Shown one piece after another: positions 33,584 to 44,985 of a stretch of DNA of 64,000 nt (positions within the stretch are counted from its first letter, which is position 1; each line of letters starts with the position of its first letter). The notes under the pieces are model-generated. The model did not search any database, had not been told where the DNA came from, and saw only the letters and a list, made by a program, of their open reading frames with translations. This DNA comes from Kingdonia uniflora (lineage: Eukaryota > Streptophyta > Magnoliopsida > Ranunculales > Circaeasteraceae). The stretch spans positions 2,170,001-2,234,000 of the forward strand of contig JACGCM010002535.1 in assembly GCA_014058105.1 (NCBI GenBank). The letters run 5' to 3'. A program made the translations under genes and the position numbers.

Positions 33584-36408
33584 ACCTTTACATGTTGATC
33601 TTCTCTGTCTTCATTCGCCTCTCTCATCCTATCAAACTCCTCTACAAATTTACATTGGCATGCATCACCTTCGCGCAAGCGAGCTGACTCCAATTTGACC
33701 TGCACATTACAAATACATTATATCAAGTTTGATCCAGAATACACATTCACCATATCTGACTCATATCTAACAAGATATCTATTTTTTGACATCTACCGTG
33801 TAAGACTACTTCTAAACTTAAGGTTGAAGCACAATCTCAGATAAATGCTCCATAACATATACTTCCAAGTCTAAGGAACACATTCTCTATATTTTAAATT
33901 TGTCAATACTTTTATATTTCCTGTGAGATATTTTTATACCATATCCCCTAAGCCGATAACAGGCTTTTGGTCCATTTTAACACTCTATTTATTACTTTGT
34001 AGCTCTATACTAATAAAGCATACAAATCAAATATTTCTTGTTCTGTTATAACCTGTAACTCCACTTATGAAGACAACAGGGACGTTGAGGCGTCTCTCTC
34101 CTTAGTAAGCTCGGCCACTCAATCTTTTATTCTGAGGCGTATGTCCTTAAGTTCCAACAGCAAGGTTTTCAAAAGTAACTTAGCCTACAAAATTCTATCC
34201 AAATCAGTTTAGAAACATTCCCAAATATTCATACAATCATAATACCGTCACACTAGTCTACCTTCTTATTTTCTCCTTCTGGATGCTCGTTGTTATCCTT
34301 TTGGCTATCTCTCACCGTCTGAGGAGGCACACCATCCAGCCCGTCCACAACGCCAATAGCAACATCTTCAATCTCTTCATCTTACTCCTCCTCCACATAG
34401 GTGTCGGCCCTAATGGCATCCACCTCATCTTCAGAATATCCTTTTAACATAAGGTGGCACCCGAGTCTGTCATGCTCTGCTATCACCTCCTCCAAGTTTG
34501 CTCTCAGTTTCCCATGTAGATTATTGATCTCTACCACTTGCGAAGCCTTTAGAGCCTCCATCCATTTTCCCTCCTTGAGCAAATCAATTTTCAATCGAGT
34601 TATGTTCCTTTCGAGCTCGACCTTCTTCATCTTCAGGTCAGCTCTCTCCTCCTCGACCCCGAGGCATATTCCCTTCATCAGACGAGCAGCCTTCAAAAAT
34701 AAACAAATCGACCTTATTAATTAGCTCGAATAGCAATACAAAATTCATCATAATACATACTTGAACATATGAACCTACTATTTTGTTCATCACCTCCTCA
34801 CTGTAGAGAGCTGCCAACCTGGCTTTTTCCTCCACCTCTTTCAAATCATCCCCCATAACAGGTTGAACTTCTACAACCTTCACCCCCGACATTTCAGAAG
34901 GTTCAACCTTTCTTATTTTTGCTTTTTCTACGGCCTCACCACTTCCCGTGGTTCCAAAGGTCGAAGGACGCTTAAGCATTTGCTTCTTGGGAAATGTTCG
35001 AGCTAATTTTCTTGACATAGTAGGATCAAGTAACCCTGTACAGTCTACACCAGGGGACCTGGGCAAGTTTACTCACTTTTCTTTATCAGTTCCCTTCTTC
35101 TTACTACCGTCAGCGTTCGTCATTAACCGCGTCGACTGAGACTTTTGAACTTTTTTGGCTTGGCTTATAACACTCTTCTTCTTGCTAATGCCAGGTTCTT
35201 CCAACACAGCCTCAAGCTTTGTCTCTTCCTGAGCAACTGTATCAAACAATGACTCATTTCTCGTTACCTGAGATTTAGGAGCTGTCATGCACAAAACATT
35301 ATCATCAATAGAGCATCATACAATTTCAACTATCAATCTCATACATTATACATTGTTATACTTTGTTTTTCAGTTCTAAACAGAAGTTTTATGGGTTTTT
35401 CATCATCTCTCTGAAGGCAATCACCCTTCACCCATATCACATTATCATTCCATGGTCGACCTGCTGAGTTCAAATCGAAGAAGCGAGGCCGAGTCGAGCT
35501 CGCAAAGAAATATGCCCCTCTACTGGTAGAATAGTTATTTACCCCATAAAACTATAAAACATCCTCATAGGATATCTTCTTCCTTCTCCCATCTCCTTCC
35601 CACCATGTATTCAGAGATTCACAAACATTTATCACCTCCCACATATTCCTGTTCATCTGAATAGGACATGTCCCGATGAAGTTCATAATCTCTTTTGCCA
35701 GATTACTAAGGGAAAGACTCAACCTGTACTCCAACTGAGACAGGTAACATAAAAAGCCCTCTGAGAGTTTGCCCTGAACATTTCCACCGAAATACTCCAA
35801 AGAGATCGATCAGTCTGTACTCCTATCCCTTTTCTCCTTCACCAAATTAGCCAACAAATAAAAATATTCCTCACCTGTTGCTGCAGTACAACCCCTAAAT
35901 TGCTTTTCGACGTGTTCTATACAGTTACCCCATCCACCTCCTAAAGAAGCCTCTCTTTAAAAAACTCTTTGAATACATCCAAGCGAGGAGGATAGATACC
36001 AATCTTCCACAAAAATTTGGAAAGTGATCAACGCCTACTTCTTCCTTACTTTCAGACATTTCAATCTCAGACTCAGCCGACCGACCCGAGGTTGATTCCC
36101 CATTTACAGGGGAACTCACCATATTAACTGCAAAAAGGGATTTTTATCCTACACAGGCACTCTTCTCGATCGACCTATACACAGGTCCAGGTATCTATCA
36201 TTATCTTTTGCATATACGTCAGCCACATGCAAATATCTTTCATATATCATATATCAAGTAGGATTTCATAGATTACTATAAATAGTAATTTATAGCTTTA
36301 CCTAGAAAAAAAACATGATCTTTAAAAATGCATACATACACCAAAAATCTTCTACTAACCTTCTATGTCGGAATGTGAATCCGAGGAAGTGCCAAATCCT
36401 TCCCTCAT
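33584..36408 (-). pseudogene. A1 main antisense gene, 5' part
   Basis: The start is at 36408 with MREGFGTSSDSHSDIEG, homologous to the A2 start. A later exon begins near 36122 (MVSSPVNGESTSGRS). The conserved antisense domain is at 35800-35400: LSEGFLCYLSQLEYRLSLSL, MNFIGTCPIQMNRNMWEV, then FYGVNN and RPRFFDLNSAGRPWNDN. After an intron ending near 35285 comes KSQVTRNESLFDTVAQEE with basic KKVQKSQSTR, KKGTDKEK and AKIRKVEPSE segments. Another intron ends near 34692, followed by coiled coil (34696-34382, AARLMKGICLGVEEERADLK). Element B cuts the gene at 33584; the rest is at 20248-21605. The intron positions equal those of A2. Confidence 0.68.
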
Positions 36409-37231
36409 AACGCTACTGTATAACCACCTTCATGACTCCATGTTAGCAATTCTCTCACGCTTTGACTGTTGATCACTTTCGATTAAATATCCGTGAGTTT
36501 CTCTACTATTTTTGCCTTTCTTCTTCCTTCCTTTCTCACTGCTATTTAAGTTTTTAGAAGTTGAGAAACGTTAAATTGATGAAAACAAAGCAGTATTTAT
36601 CTTTTCTCTCTCTAACTGTTGGTAGTTAATGAGCCTCACACGAGCCATCCTCAATTTTAGAACTGCGGAATCCCTTCCACAATCAATGTATGACGTCTTG
36701 CACCTTTCCGATAAAAACGCTTTCCCATCATTACCCTTTACCTTATATTTTAATCTATTTTTAACTCTCTTTCCCAAATCTTCCTCTGACCTCACCCCAC
36801 TTATGATGACTCACACTTACACGAAATCGTGTTTTTACAGCTTTTACGCAAGGGACAAAATCAGATGCTTCTTCCTTTTTCTATGTTTGCTTCTTCTACT
36901 TATTGTAGCAATGACGTCATTTTCGAAGATCTTGTCACCAATTTTCAAATATTTTCAAATTTGTTTTTCACAACAGTCACAAATTGCATTCTCAAAAATA
37001 GAGGATCGATTCAACTCTTATTCTCATTCCACTTTCTTTCAAATTATTCAAACTCATATAGTTACATACATTCTGTCATCCCTTTTTACATTCGCTTCAT
37101 TCCACTCACATATAATCGCATCTAACATGGCCTTAATGTCCCGAGCAACCACATCCAATCAGATATCCTTCAGCAATCTTTACATCTTCCAATTCGATCT
37201 CTTCTACTGCAAGCTCTCTCTTATAAACTTT

Positions 37232-37459
37232 TTATGTTGGAGGATCCAACACATTTTCTCGGAGCATCTCTTCATAAATATGATGTTCAAACTCGCGCTC
37301 CCACCCAATCCCACTTAAACCTTCAAGTTGAACCTCCGTCACTGGCAGCTCAGCATCATAATCCAATAATCCAAAAATTCATTCTTGCACTTCGGCTATC
37401 TTTATAGGCAACCGCCCCTCAGCGGCATAACAAATTCTCTTAGATCGAGTCCACACCAT
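37232..37459 (-). pseudogene. Short antisense frame 2 of A1
   Basis: The minus strand reads MVWTRSKRICYAAEGRLPIK, then IFGLLDYDAELPVTEVQ and EEMLRENVLDPPT before TAA: 75 codons with one internal stop (codon 27). It is the counterpart of A2 6008-6226. No family is recognised. It has a later, longer C-terminus than the A2 copy. Confidence 0.5.
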
Positions 37460-38519
37460 TCTTATTTCCTTCCCTCTACTTAGAATTCATTGTACCCTTA
37501 TTTATGCATTTTTACTACCAATCCCCCACAAGCAGTGATTTTATCCTATTATCTCGTAATAGAAATCTTAATATCTTGTGAAAAGTTATTTGAACATATC
37601 TCTCCCTATCGACCTCAGTCATTTCTTCCTATTCCATATCGAGCTTATTCTTTCCAAGTCTAAATATTCTAGAACGGCCTCTCCGAGATCGATTCTTCAT
37701 TCTAAAGCTCCTACAATTTTCTTTACCCTACATTTTTAGTACACAGGTCGAATCATATTTGACACTTCCACACATATTTTCACTTTGCAAGAAAATTTCT
37801 ATAGTTCAATTATCACAAAAAATGTACTTTCTGATCTCATATATTTCATTTCATGCAATATACAAAAATGTTCAGATCATACAACTTAATTTCTAGAGTT
37901 ATTCTATTTTATATCAACACAGAGTTTGGATAACAAATTTTATTTATCTCAAAACAAATTATAAGTGTTTTTACAATTATTAAGTCTGTCAAGTACTCAG
38001 CATCAGGAACTTTATAGATAATAAGCTTTTTAAGTGCTTTTATAGCTAACAAGTCTTTCAGGCACTCCTAAATGTTAAATCCTTCAATTTATTCTACTTC
38101 ACTGATCTTTTACCCTGATGCAAAGCAGAAATTGGAAACAATGAGTATCCTCCCTCCATGAGTTTTTTCAAAGTCCAAATGAACTTCAAATAGAAATTAT
38201 GAAAGCATGAGACTCGGTGAACCTACTCTTCAAACTGAAGGTCTTCTCAGTGCAAAGTTGCGATAGAAGTGCAGAAGCATACTTTCATTCTCTGTCTTCC
38301 ATCTCTACTACCATCGCCGCCTCTTCTATAACTACCATACTCACAGAGTTGGAAGAAATGAAGAGGGCCCAACCTTACAATCCATTCGAGCGTAAGACAT
38401 CAGCGCAACTGCCTCGCAGTCACGCCTATCCTTGAATCTGTCTTCCCAACTTTATCTTTCGCAAGAATGTAGAGACAAACCCAATGTTGCTCACCTGTTA
38501 AGACAACATGGTAAATCCA

Positions 38520-38711
38520 CTATTTGTAGTAAAACTCCTCCTCAGGCTCAGCCGCTTCATTTTTCGGCATTCCATGATACGTCGGAGGAACAAGAACAGG
38601 AGTAGGATTCTCCAAGGACTGATACCCGAAATACTTCAACTTTAACCTCTGCATTTTGGAAGCAATTCTATCTTCAAGAAGCATTCTACGGGTCTTCACC
38701 ATCTTTAACAA
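38520..38711 (-). CDS. Short antisense frame 1 of A1 (63 aa)
   Basis: An intact frame MLKMVKTRRMLLEDRIASKM, then QRLKLKYFGYQSLENPTPVL, then GMPKNEAAEPEEEFYYK. It is the counterpart of A2 5066-5236. The N-terminal half is basic and probably helical, and the C-terminal tail is acidic. It lies about 340 bp from the 3' LTR of A1. The product is unknown; it may be a separate small protein or a first exon. Confidence 0.5.
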   Translation of the reverse strand: MLKMVKTRRMLLEDRIASKMQRLKLKYFGYQSLENPTPVLVPPTYHGMPKNEAAEPEEEFYYK

Positions 38712-39050
38712 TTTTAGATAATATTACAACAGAATAAGCGTACTTTACCATAAACCTCGGTACAGGTACTATTTATATAACCCTACATTTATTGTGTAGG
38801 AACATTTTTTGAAGTGTCATCATTCAATACAAATGAAACTCATCAAACCCTAAGCGTCGCGTACATTAATAGTCCCATCAAACATTTAATGCACGTACAT
38901 TCCCCAATAACACGCGCAGTTTCCATACAGTCAAACACCATCATTAATTCCTTTATTATTCAAATTTCCAACATGAATACCTATATACCCAAACATTCTT
39001 TATCAACCAAAGCCACTCGTGACTTCGGTTGCTAGGGGGCGATTATAGGG

Positions 39051-39660
39051 GCCTACCCCTCGATCTTACCTAAATCAAGTTGTCTCCAGTTCTAACTACC
39101 TCCATGTTAGATCCACACATTCTTCACATGACTTCTCCAGTCAACATTGCCTCCTACTCTACGAATTGATGAAAAATATGGGTCGAGCTCAAATAGAAAA
39201 ACCTGAATAAGTCAAAGCCACCTGTCTCTCATAAACTTAACAGTTACTTAATTGACCACCACTAACCACATTGTTCGGGGAACGTGCTTCAGCACGATGA
39301 AGATATGTGGAGAAGGCCTATATAAAGAAGAAGTTCTAGAAGAGACGAGGACCAAAAAATTACATGAAAAATCCCCAAGAAAACTATATTTTCTAGATTC
39401 TCAAAACTTCAAACTTCTTATTCACAAGATCAAGTATTTTTAAGCCAAGGGATCACTTGAAATAAGATATCAGCCTCAAGCAATAAAAGTTATTATTACA
39501 AAAATCCTCAACCCAAGGTCATGATTTTTTTACCTATTCATAGGTTTTCTACGCTAAAATACCTGTGTCATTTCTTACTTTCAATTAGATTTTATCACAG
39601 GTACATTGGTATAAGAGCTAATTTAAAGCCACTACAAGCTTACGGAATTATGCCATTACA
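39051..39660 (+). repeat. 3' LTR of A1
   Basis: It is preceded by the polypurine-like TAGGGGGCGAT (39040-39050) and starts TATAGGGGCC (TG mutated to TA). It ends TGCCATTACA and matches 12899-13508 along its whole length, with a TATA box at 39319-39326. Confidence 0.9.
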
Positions 39661-42248
39661 GAGTTGATAGAAGTATCTGTAATTGCTAAGTAGATGATCA
39701 GTTCCTCATTATCTACTAGGGTTCTCATGATGGGAAACTTCCCTAGATAGGTTTTGAGTTCCTAAAAAGCTACCTCCCATTTTTATGTCCATTTAATCTC
39801 TTCACTGAGTTGAATTTTTCGTCGTTTCATACAACCTCGAAGTGGTAGGACATCCAATGATAGCGATCTGAAGATTTAGAAATGAATCGGCTGATAAAGG
39901 CGATCTTGCCTGTAAGTTTTTATACGTCCTTCGTTGTCTTTGGAGATGGCATATTGAGGAGAGCTCAAATTTGATCTGGATCGGCCTCAATCCCCTTCAT
40001 GCTGATAAGATGGCTGAGGAACTTGCCTGAATATACTTTGAATTAACACTTATCAGGATTGACGCGCATCTTATAAGATCGTAGAATATTAAATATTGTG
40101 GTGAGATTTGTAATGTGGTTGTTTGACTGTATGTTCTTACATAAGATATCATCGATGTAGACTTCAATAATTTTTCCAAGATGTACCTTAAACATAGTCC
40201 TCATTAACCGTTAATAAGTTGTGTCTGTGTTCTTTAGTCCGAAGAGCATGACTTTGTAATAGTAGAGTCCTCTTTTAGTGATGAAAGTGGTCTTTTCCTT
40301 ATCCTCCTCTAAGACAAGTATATGATTGTAATTAGAAGTAGTATCCATCATAGATAAGAGCCCATGTCCTGCCATAAAATCAAGAATTTGATACATGATG
40401 GGAAGAAGGAAACTGTCCTTTAGAGTGTGTTTGCTTAGATCGATAAAATCTAGATAAACTCATACCTTTCCATTCATCTTTGGAACAACGATGATGTTTG
40501 AGATCCAATCTGGATACTTGGCTTCTCGAGGGAACACCACTTTGATCAATCTATCGATCTCAATGTTGACTTTGTCTTAAAGACGATGTGAGAGTTGGCA
40601 TTATTTCTTTATTTAACCACCATGGCGTTGATGTTGATGGCCAATTTGTGACATGCCTTGGCTGGATCGACCCCAAGAATCTCTTTGAAAGTCCACGCAA
40701 AGATGTCTTAATTCATTTGTAAGAATTGAATGAGGGTATCTTTATCGTGTTGGACTAGCTTGGTACCGATGAAAGTACCTCGGCTTGGTCGATCAATGTC
40801 AATGTACTCTATAGGTTCTTCGGTTGAAGATTGATCATCGATGTAACCAGCTTTCTATGATTACTATACAGCGTATCTGTCTAATGTATCTGGAATGGCA
40901 GAGGCGGTATTATCATAAGCTCTAGAAAGATTTTAACTACCCTTAATTTCATGGATGGCATCATTGTGTTTGAAGTGAAGTACTTGATGATAGGTAGAAG
41001 CGATTGCTTCCATGTTGTCAATCCGGCAGCAGCCCATAATTCTAAGATAATAAGATTTTACGATAATGATGTAAAATATAACATCAATTATGGCTGGTCC
41101 AGCGGTGATAGGTAAGAATTCCAATACCGCTTCTTGTATCGACCATCATTGTATGCATGACAAACTTCTTCATCCTGAGAATTATTACTAATGCATCATG
41201 ATGTGAAAATTTTACATGACTGATGTCACAATCTTCGAAGGAAATCCCATGTCGGCGATTGCCCAACTCAGGAAGAAGTTTGGCTTCTTTATCTTAAGGT
41301 CTGAGATCGCAACATTCTGATAATCTCCTGCAGTTAAATCTACAGGGGTTGTTGATCTGATAAATCATAATCATGTTATTATGGTACATATAGTATAGAT
41401 GTTTCTCCTCAGCTTGATCTTCAACCTAGACTACCTCAATCTGCATCTTGTAGCTTCCATTCTTGTATAATTCTAGATCGATAATATATTCATATATCTT
41501 CCCATCTTTGTAAATGAATTCCAGTAACCCCTGTAATGCATAGAAGCTGTTAGTAGCATGATGATTTACTTTGTGATGCATGCAGTATGGGCGGTTTTTG
41601 ATTGGTTCTAATGGTTGAGATGGACGGTATAGCTTATCCTTTGATAGAATTAGAAATATTGTAGAGATTTGGACATTCATCTTAGGGAGGATCGGTTTAG
41701 GTAATGTACTTCTTTTCTGAGGGTTGCCAGGGTTTCCCTTGGAATGCATTTGATCACCCTGATCCTCCTTTGGTTTAATATTTTATTTTGTAGGTGGACC
41801 TTTTGTGGTTAGGATGGATTTAGTAGATTTATGCCTTTCAGACATCATCCTTTCCAGGTCGACATACCCATTAACCTTGGTAATCATATCCTCCAAGGTC
41901 GCAGGTTTGTTAAGGAAGAGGTGTTATTTGGCCTTGTAGTCGAGCTAGAGCGCGTTGGTAAAAGTAGTAACAGCTATTTCTTGATCAAGATTATCTACTT
42001 TTTGTGCAAGCTCCAAAAACTTCTTGGCAAATGCCTCGAGCTTCTCTCCTTATGATTGTTTAAGACTAATAAGAGAAAATAAATTCTCCTCCTTGTCTTT
42101 GTTGTGAGCATACTTCTTGATGAATTATTTCAATAACTGATCGAATGTGAGGATGGAATTTTTTTGTAGAGAGTGGGCCCACCAGAGCGGTTCTTCCTGC
42201 GGACTCGTTGCAAACTGATGACATAGAATGTGGTTGAGATTGGAACAT
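39661..42248 (-). pseudogene. A2 pol 5' part and gag: RT, PR, gag
   Basis: Minus strand. Gag (42248-41400) shows SILTFDQLLK, LEAFAKKFLELAQKVDNL and MITKVNGYVDLERMM. The knuckle-like segment reads YCMHHKVNHHATNSFYALQG, with one Cys replaced (S-F for C). The protease (41266-40933) shows VDTRSGIGIL. RT (40640-39661) shows FPREAKYPDWISNIIVV, GLYYYKVMLFGLKN and IIEVYIDDILCK with an intact YIDD. Gag lacks its first part because of the deletion at 42248. The sequence stops at 39661 exactly where A1 entered. Confidence 0.85.
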
Positions 42249-42620
42249 AATCTTGTAAATAAGAAATTTCGCGGTGTTCAGAATCAAGAAATTCCTGTGT
42301 TAGAGTCTAAAAAATTTACCTTTTCATGGTCATTGTCTCTTCTAGAACTTTTTCTTTATATAGACCTTAACCGCAGCTCGTTATCGTGCTGAAGCACATT
42401 CTCCGAATAATGAGGTAAGTGGTGGTTGACTATGCAACTATTTAGTTCGTGGGAAGCAGGCGTCTCTGACTTGTTAATATTCTTCTGTTATGCTCGATCC
42501 ACGTTCTTTATCAATTCGTGGTCCAGGTGGCAATGCTGACTGTTTATGTCACATGTGAAATGCATGAGTCTAATATGGAAGTAACTTGAATTAGGTTAGG
42601 TCGAGCAATGGGTCCCTACA
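42249..42620 (-). repeat. 5' LTR of A2, truncated
   Basis: About 372 bp match 4361-4729 of the other A2 LTR. It starts abruptly at AATCTTGTAAATAAG and ends GGTCCCTACA followed by ATTAG. The missing piece includes the R/U5 end of the LTR, the PBS and the leader. Confidence 0.85.
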
Positions 42621-42625
42621 ATTAG

Positions 42626-44603
42626 AAACTTTAGTCGAGGAAAAAAATACAGAAAGCAGATTTACCCTTAATTAGTCATACTAAGCACGTCTTTAAAGAG
42701 ACAATTTATTTATTGAACAAATTTGAGAGATAATGAGAGAGACTTAGCCTTGAAGCACAATCACAACTATCAAAAGGATCAAAATGCTAAGAAGACAAAC
42801 GTATAACCCATGTATGAACAAAATCATTCAATGCTTTTCATGGCTCAAAATTATGAATTAAAAAAAAATGGCTGCAAGAATCATAAAGTGCTTTAGATGT
42901 GATTATAGATTATATGAACTTATTCAACCACTTGCAATGAGTTTCCTTTACAAACTCAAACCAATCATCCATTACGCTGTAGAGCTAATTGGAAATTGCT
43001 TTAATAGTTATATTAAAAAGGTGATTTATACCTTTTAGGGTCTCTTAGATTATGTAATTATAGAGATTGAAAGAAGAATGAGTTTAGGAAAGAAAGAATT
43101 TTACTGTCCTAATAGCCATATTTAACTGATATCTTCTCAGAAATCCAAGATCAATATACATGAATATTTACATAATGAAAATTAAAGAGAGGGGGGCAAA
43201 AAAGGAAGAGATTACCTTCAGATGTGAAGTGGAAGTTCCCTGGACTACTGTCTCATTGAAGGCCTATTTCCATAGCTCAAACCAAGCTACCCTGCCTCAT
43301 ATCTCAAACTTATTTTGTAGGGATATCACTGATGAATCTTCATCAAAAATGAATAAAGCTTTTATTAAGTATTTATCCATAGATTAAAGTAATATCCCCA
43401 AGACAGGTTGGTAGTACTGCAGACGAAAGACAAATCTTTCATTTTGATCTAACATAAAAAGAAATAGTACATGTTTCATTTGAAGGGTAATATAATGATA
43501 CATGATATCTTGGCGCACTAAACTCATTGGTAACCAAACACTCAAGGAAGATTATATGTTCAAAACTTTATTTGACTCACGGCGTCCTTAAAGTTTTATC
43601 TATCAAACTTATAAGCAATACATAGTATAAATTTTTATGAATGATTTGCTTGATATTGATTTCCCAATCAGTGATTTTTTATATTGGCTAAATAGTGCTT
43701 TAATAAATTATAAAGATGTTGCATATATCTTCATGATATGATTTTTTGTACAGTAAATTTCTTGCATTATTATTGGCTTTTGTTGTATATTGTGTTTACC
43801 ATGGGAGAAAATGTAATACAAACTAAAAGAAATCAATTTCTTGGGGCTTGACCATTATTGTTGCTCATATGTTCATAGATTTCTCACTACACTACATATT
43901 TATAATTTAGGTTAGCTCAACGTAAATTAGTATTTAGGCAAGTTGACCAAAAGCAGTAAAATTAGATATGCCTTGCTTATTTATTAAAAATGATATGCCT
44001 CCTTCCTATCAAAATAATGTTTTTTGAAATTTAAATTTTGAAGGTAAATTTCAAGGACTGTAATTACAATGCCTTGAAATATATTATGGCTTGGTGGAAA
44101 GAATTATAAATACTAAAGCAAATGTCAAAATAAATTAATAATTGGCATATAAAGTATCCAACATAATGCTTTAGATATTTTGCTAACCACACAATTATCT
44201 TTTCCCAAACTACAAAAATAATTATGAGATGAAAAGAATAGTAAAATCACCATTTAAGCGTCTTTGTCTTTGATTGCGTCGCTAAAAGGGGGATGGTTCA
44301 AAGCATTTTTCACTTCAATTTTGCATCCACTTGTAAATACCCATTTTCTGCTTAATTTTAGCTAACATCTTCAATAATAAGAATATCACAAAATTAACAT
44401 CCAGAGAAAATAAAGTTGACTTTGATGGATATTTTAACCCTTTAACAAAGTTATGAAAAAATAAGTAACATCCAAATAGAGAGGAAGAAGAGAAGTTGAT
44501 ACATTTTTGGGATAGAAAAAAATACATCTTATCTTTTATGTTTAACCACAAAACATTGCTTAAGAAACCAACAAATCTAAGTATTTCTTCCAACTCAATT
44601 TGT
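42626..44603. other. AT-rich non-coding stretch, possibly intron
   Basis: No repeat family or gene is recognised. A frame at 43160-43387 (CEVEVPWTTVSLKAYFHSSN...) is the only one with balanced composition; it has no relatives that I know. If the two thioredoxin-like exons belong to one gene, this stretch lies in its intron. Confidence 0.5.
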
Positions 44604-44608
44604 GGATG
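44604..44608. repeat. Target-site duplication of the copia element, left (GGATG)
   Basis: GGATG is repeated exactly at 48607-48611. Confidence 0.9.
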
Positions 44609-44795
44609 TGTTGAATATAGAATATACCTACTATAGGATATACAATAAATATAAAATTCTCTAAATATAGGATATTCTTACTTGGCGCCCAAAAAATTGC
44701 AAATATATAAGGAGAAGGTCTTCTTCCATTGTAATAATCGAATAATAATAAAGTTAGTCTTCTCGAATCTTTTATTCTTTGTATTAGTTTCTACA
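44609..44795 (+). repeat. 5' LTR of the copia element
   Basis: 187 bp, TGTTGAATAT...GTTTCTACA. A TATA-like ATATATAAGGAGAAGG is near 44703. The right LTR is 19 bp longer, mainly through a duplicated TATAGAATATA segment at its start. Confidence 0.92.
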
Positions 44796-44869
44796 TGGTA
44801 TCAGAGCGGGTTCGATGATTGAACCTAGTTCTTTCGAATTGAATTGAATTAAATTCCACAGCTATAACA

Positions 44870-44980
44870 GTTCGAGGTCACTGTAGCAGTAGTGTTCGAA
44901 GTACTGTAGCAGATGTCAGAAAATCAATGTAGCAATTCAAATTTACTGTAGCAGATACCAGAAAATTACTGTAGCAGTTT
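44870..44980 (+). repeat. ACTGTAGCAG short repeats in the copia leader
   Basis: Five imperfect ACTGTAGCAG units (near 44880, 44902, 44925, 44944, 44967) spaced about 20-23 bp, between the PBS and the protease frame. Confidence 0.75.
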
Positions 44981-44985
44981 GACCA

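Larger units (their letters stand above)
12899..39660 (+). mobile_element. Ty3/gypsy element A1, inserted in A2
   Basis: A plus-strand LTR retrotransposon of the same family as A2: 5' LTR 12899-13508, PBS 13511, gag, PR, RT, RNase H, IN to about 19215, tandem repeats to 20190, an antisense gene interrupted by element B, then the 3' LTR 39051-39660. The flanks are AAGCT (12894-12898) and GAGTT (39661-39665), i.e. a 5-bp duplication with two transitions. Without B it is about 14.8 kb, large for gypsy but usual for Tat-lineage elements. The LTR pair differ at roughly one position in ten by eye, so the insertion is old. Confidence 0.88.
4131..42620 (-). mobile_element. Ty3/gypsy element A2, outermost of the nest
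   Basis: An LTR retrotransposon in minus orientation. Its parts are the 3' LTR (4131-4729), antisense frames (5066-10049), tandem repeats (10100-10610), IN to RT tail (10615-12898), then after the inserted A1 the RT, PR and gag (39661-42248) and a truncated 5' LTR (42249-42620). Joining at 12898/39661 restores collinearity with A1 pol: 9 bases lie between the same two landmarks in both copies once one target duplication is removed. The TSD ATTAG is exact. A deletion removed the PBS, the leader and the start of gag. Protein order and the antisense gene place it in the Tat lineage (inference from architecture). It is non-functional. Confidence 0.88.

Noticed and set aside
36629..37318. 229-residue frame on the plus strand, the longest in the window
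   Set aside because: It is the shadow of the A1 antisense upstream region (minus-strand frames 36571-36795 and 37232-37459). It is rich in Phe/Ser/Leu and not maintained in A2.
44796..44810. tRNA gene at TGGTATCAGAGCGGG
   Set aside because: It is only the primer binding site complementary to the initiator Met tRNA 3' end, directly after an LTR.
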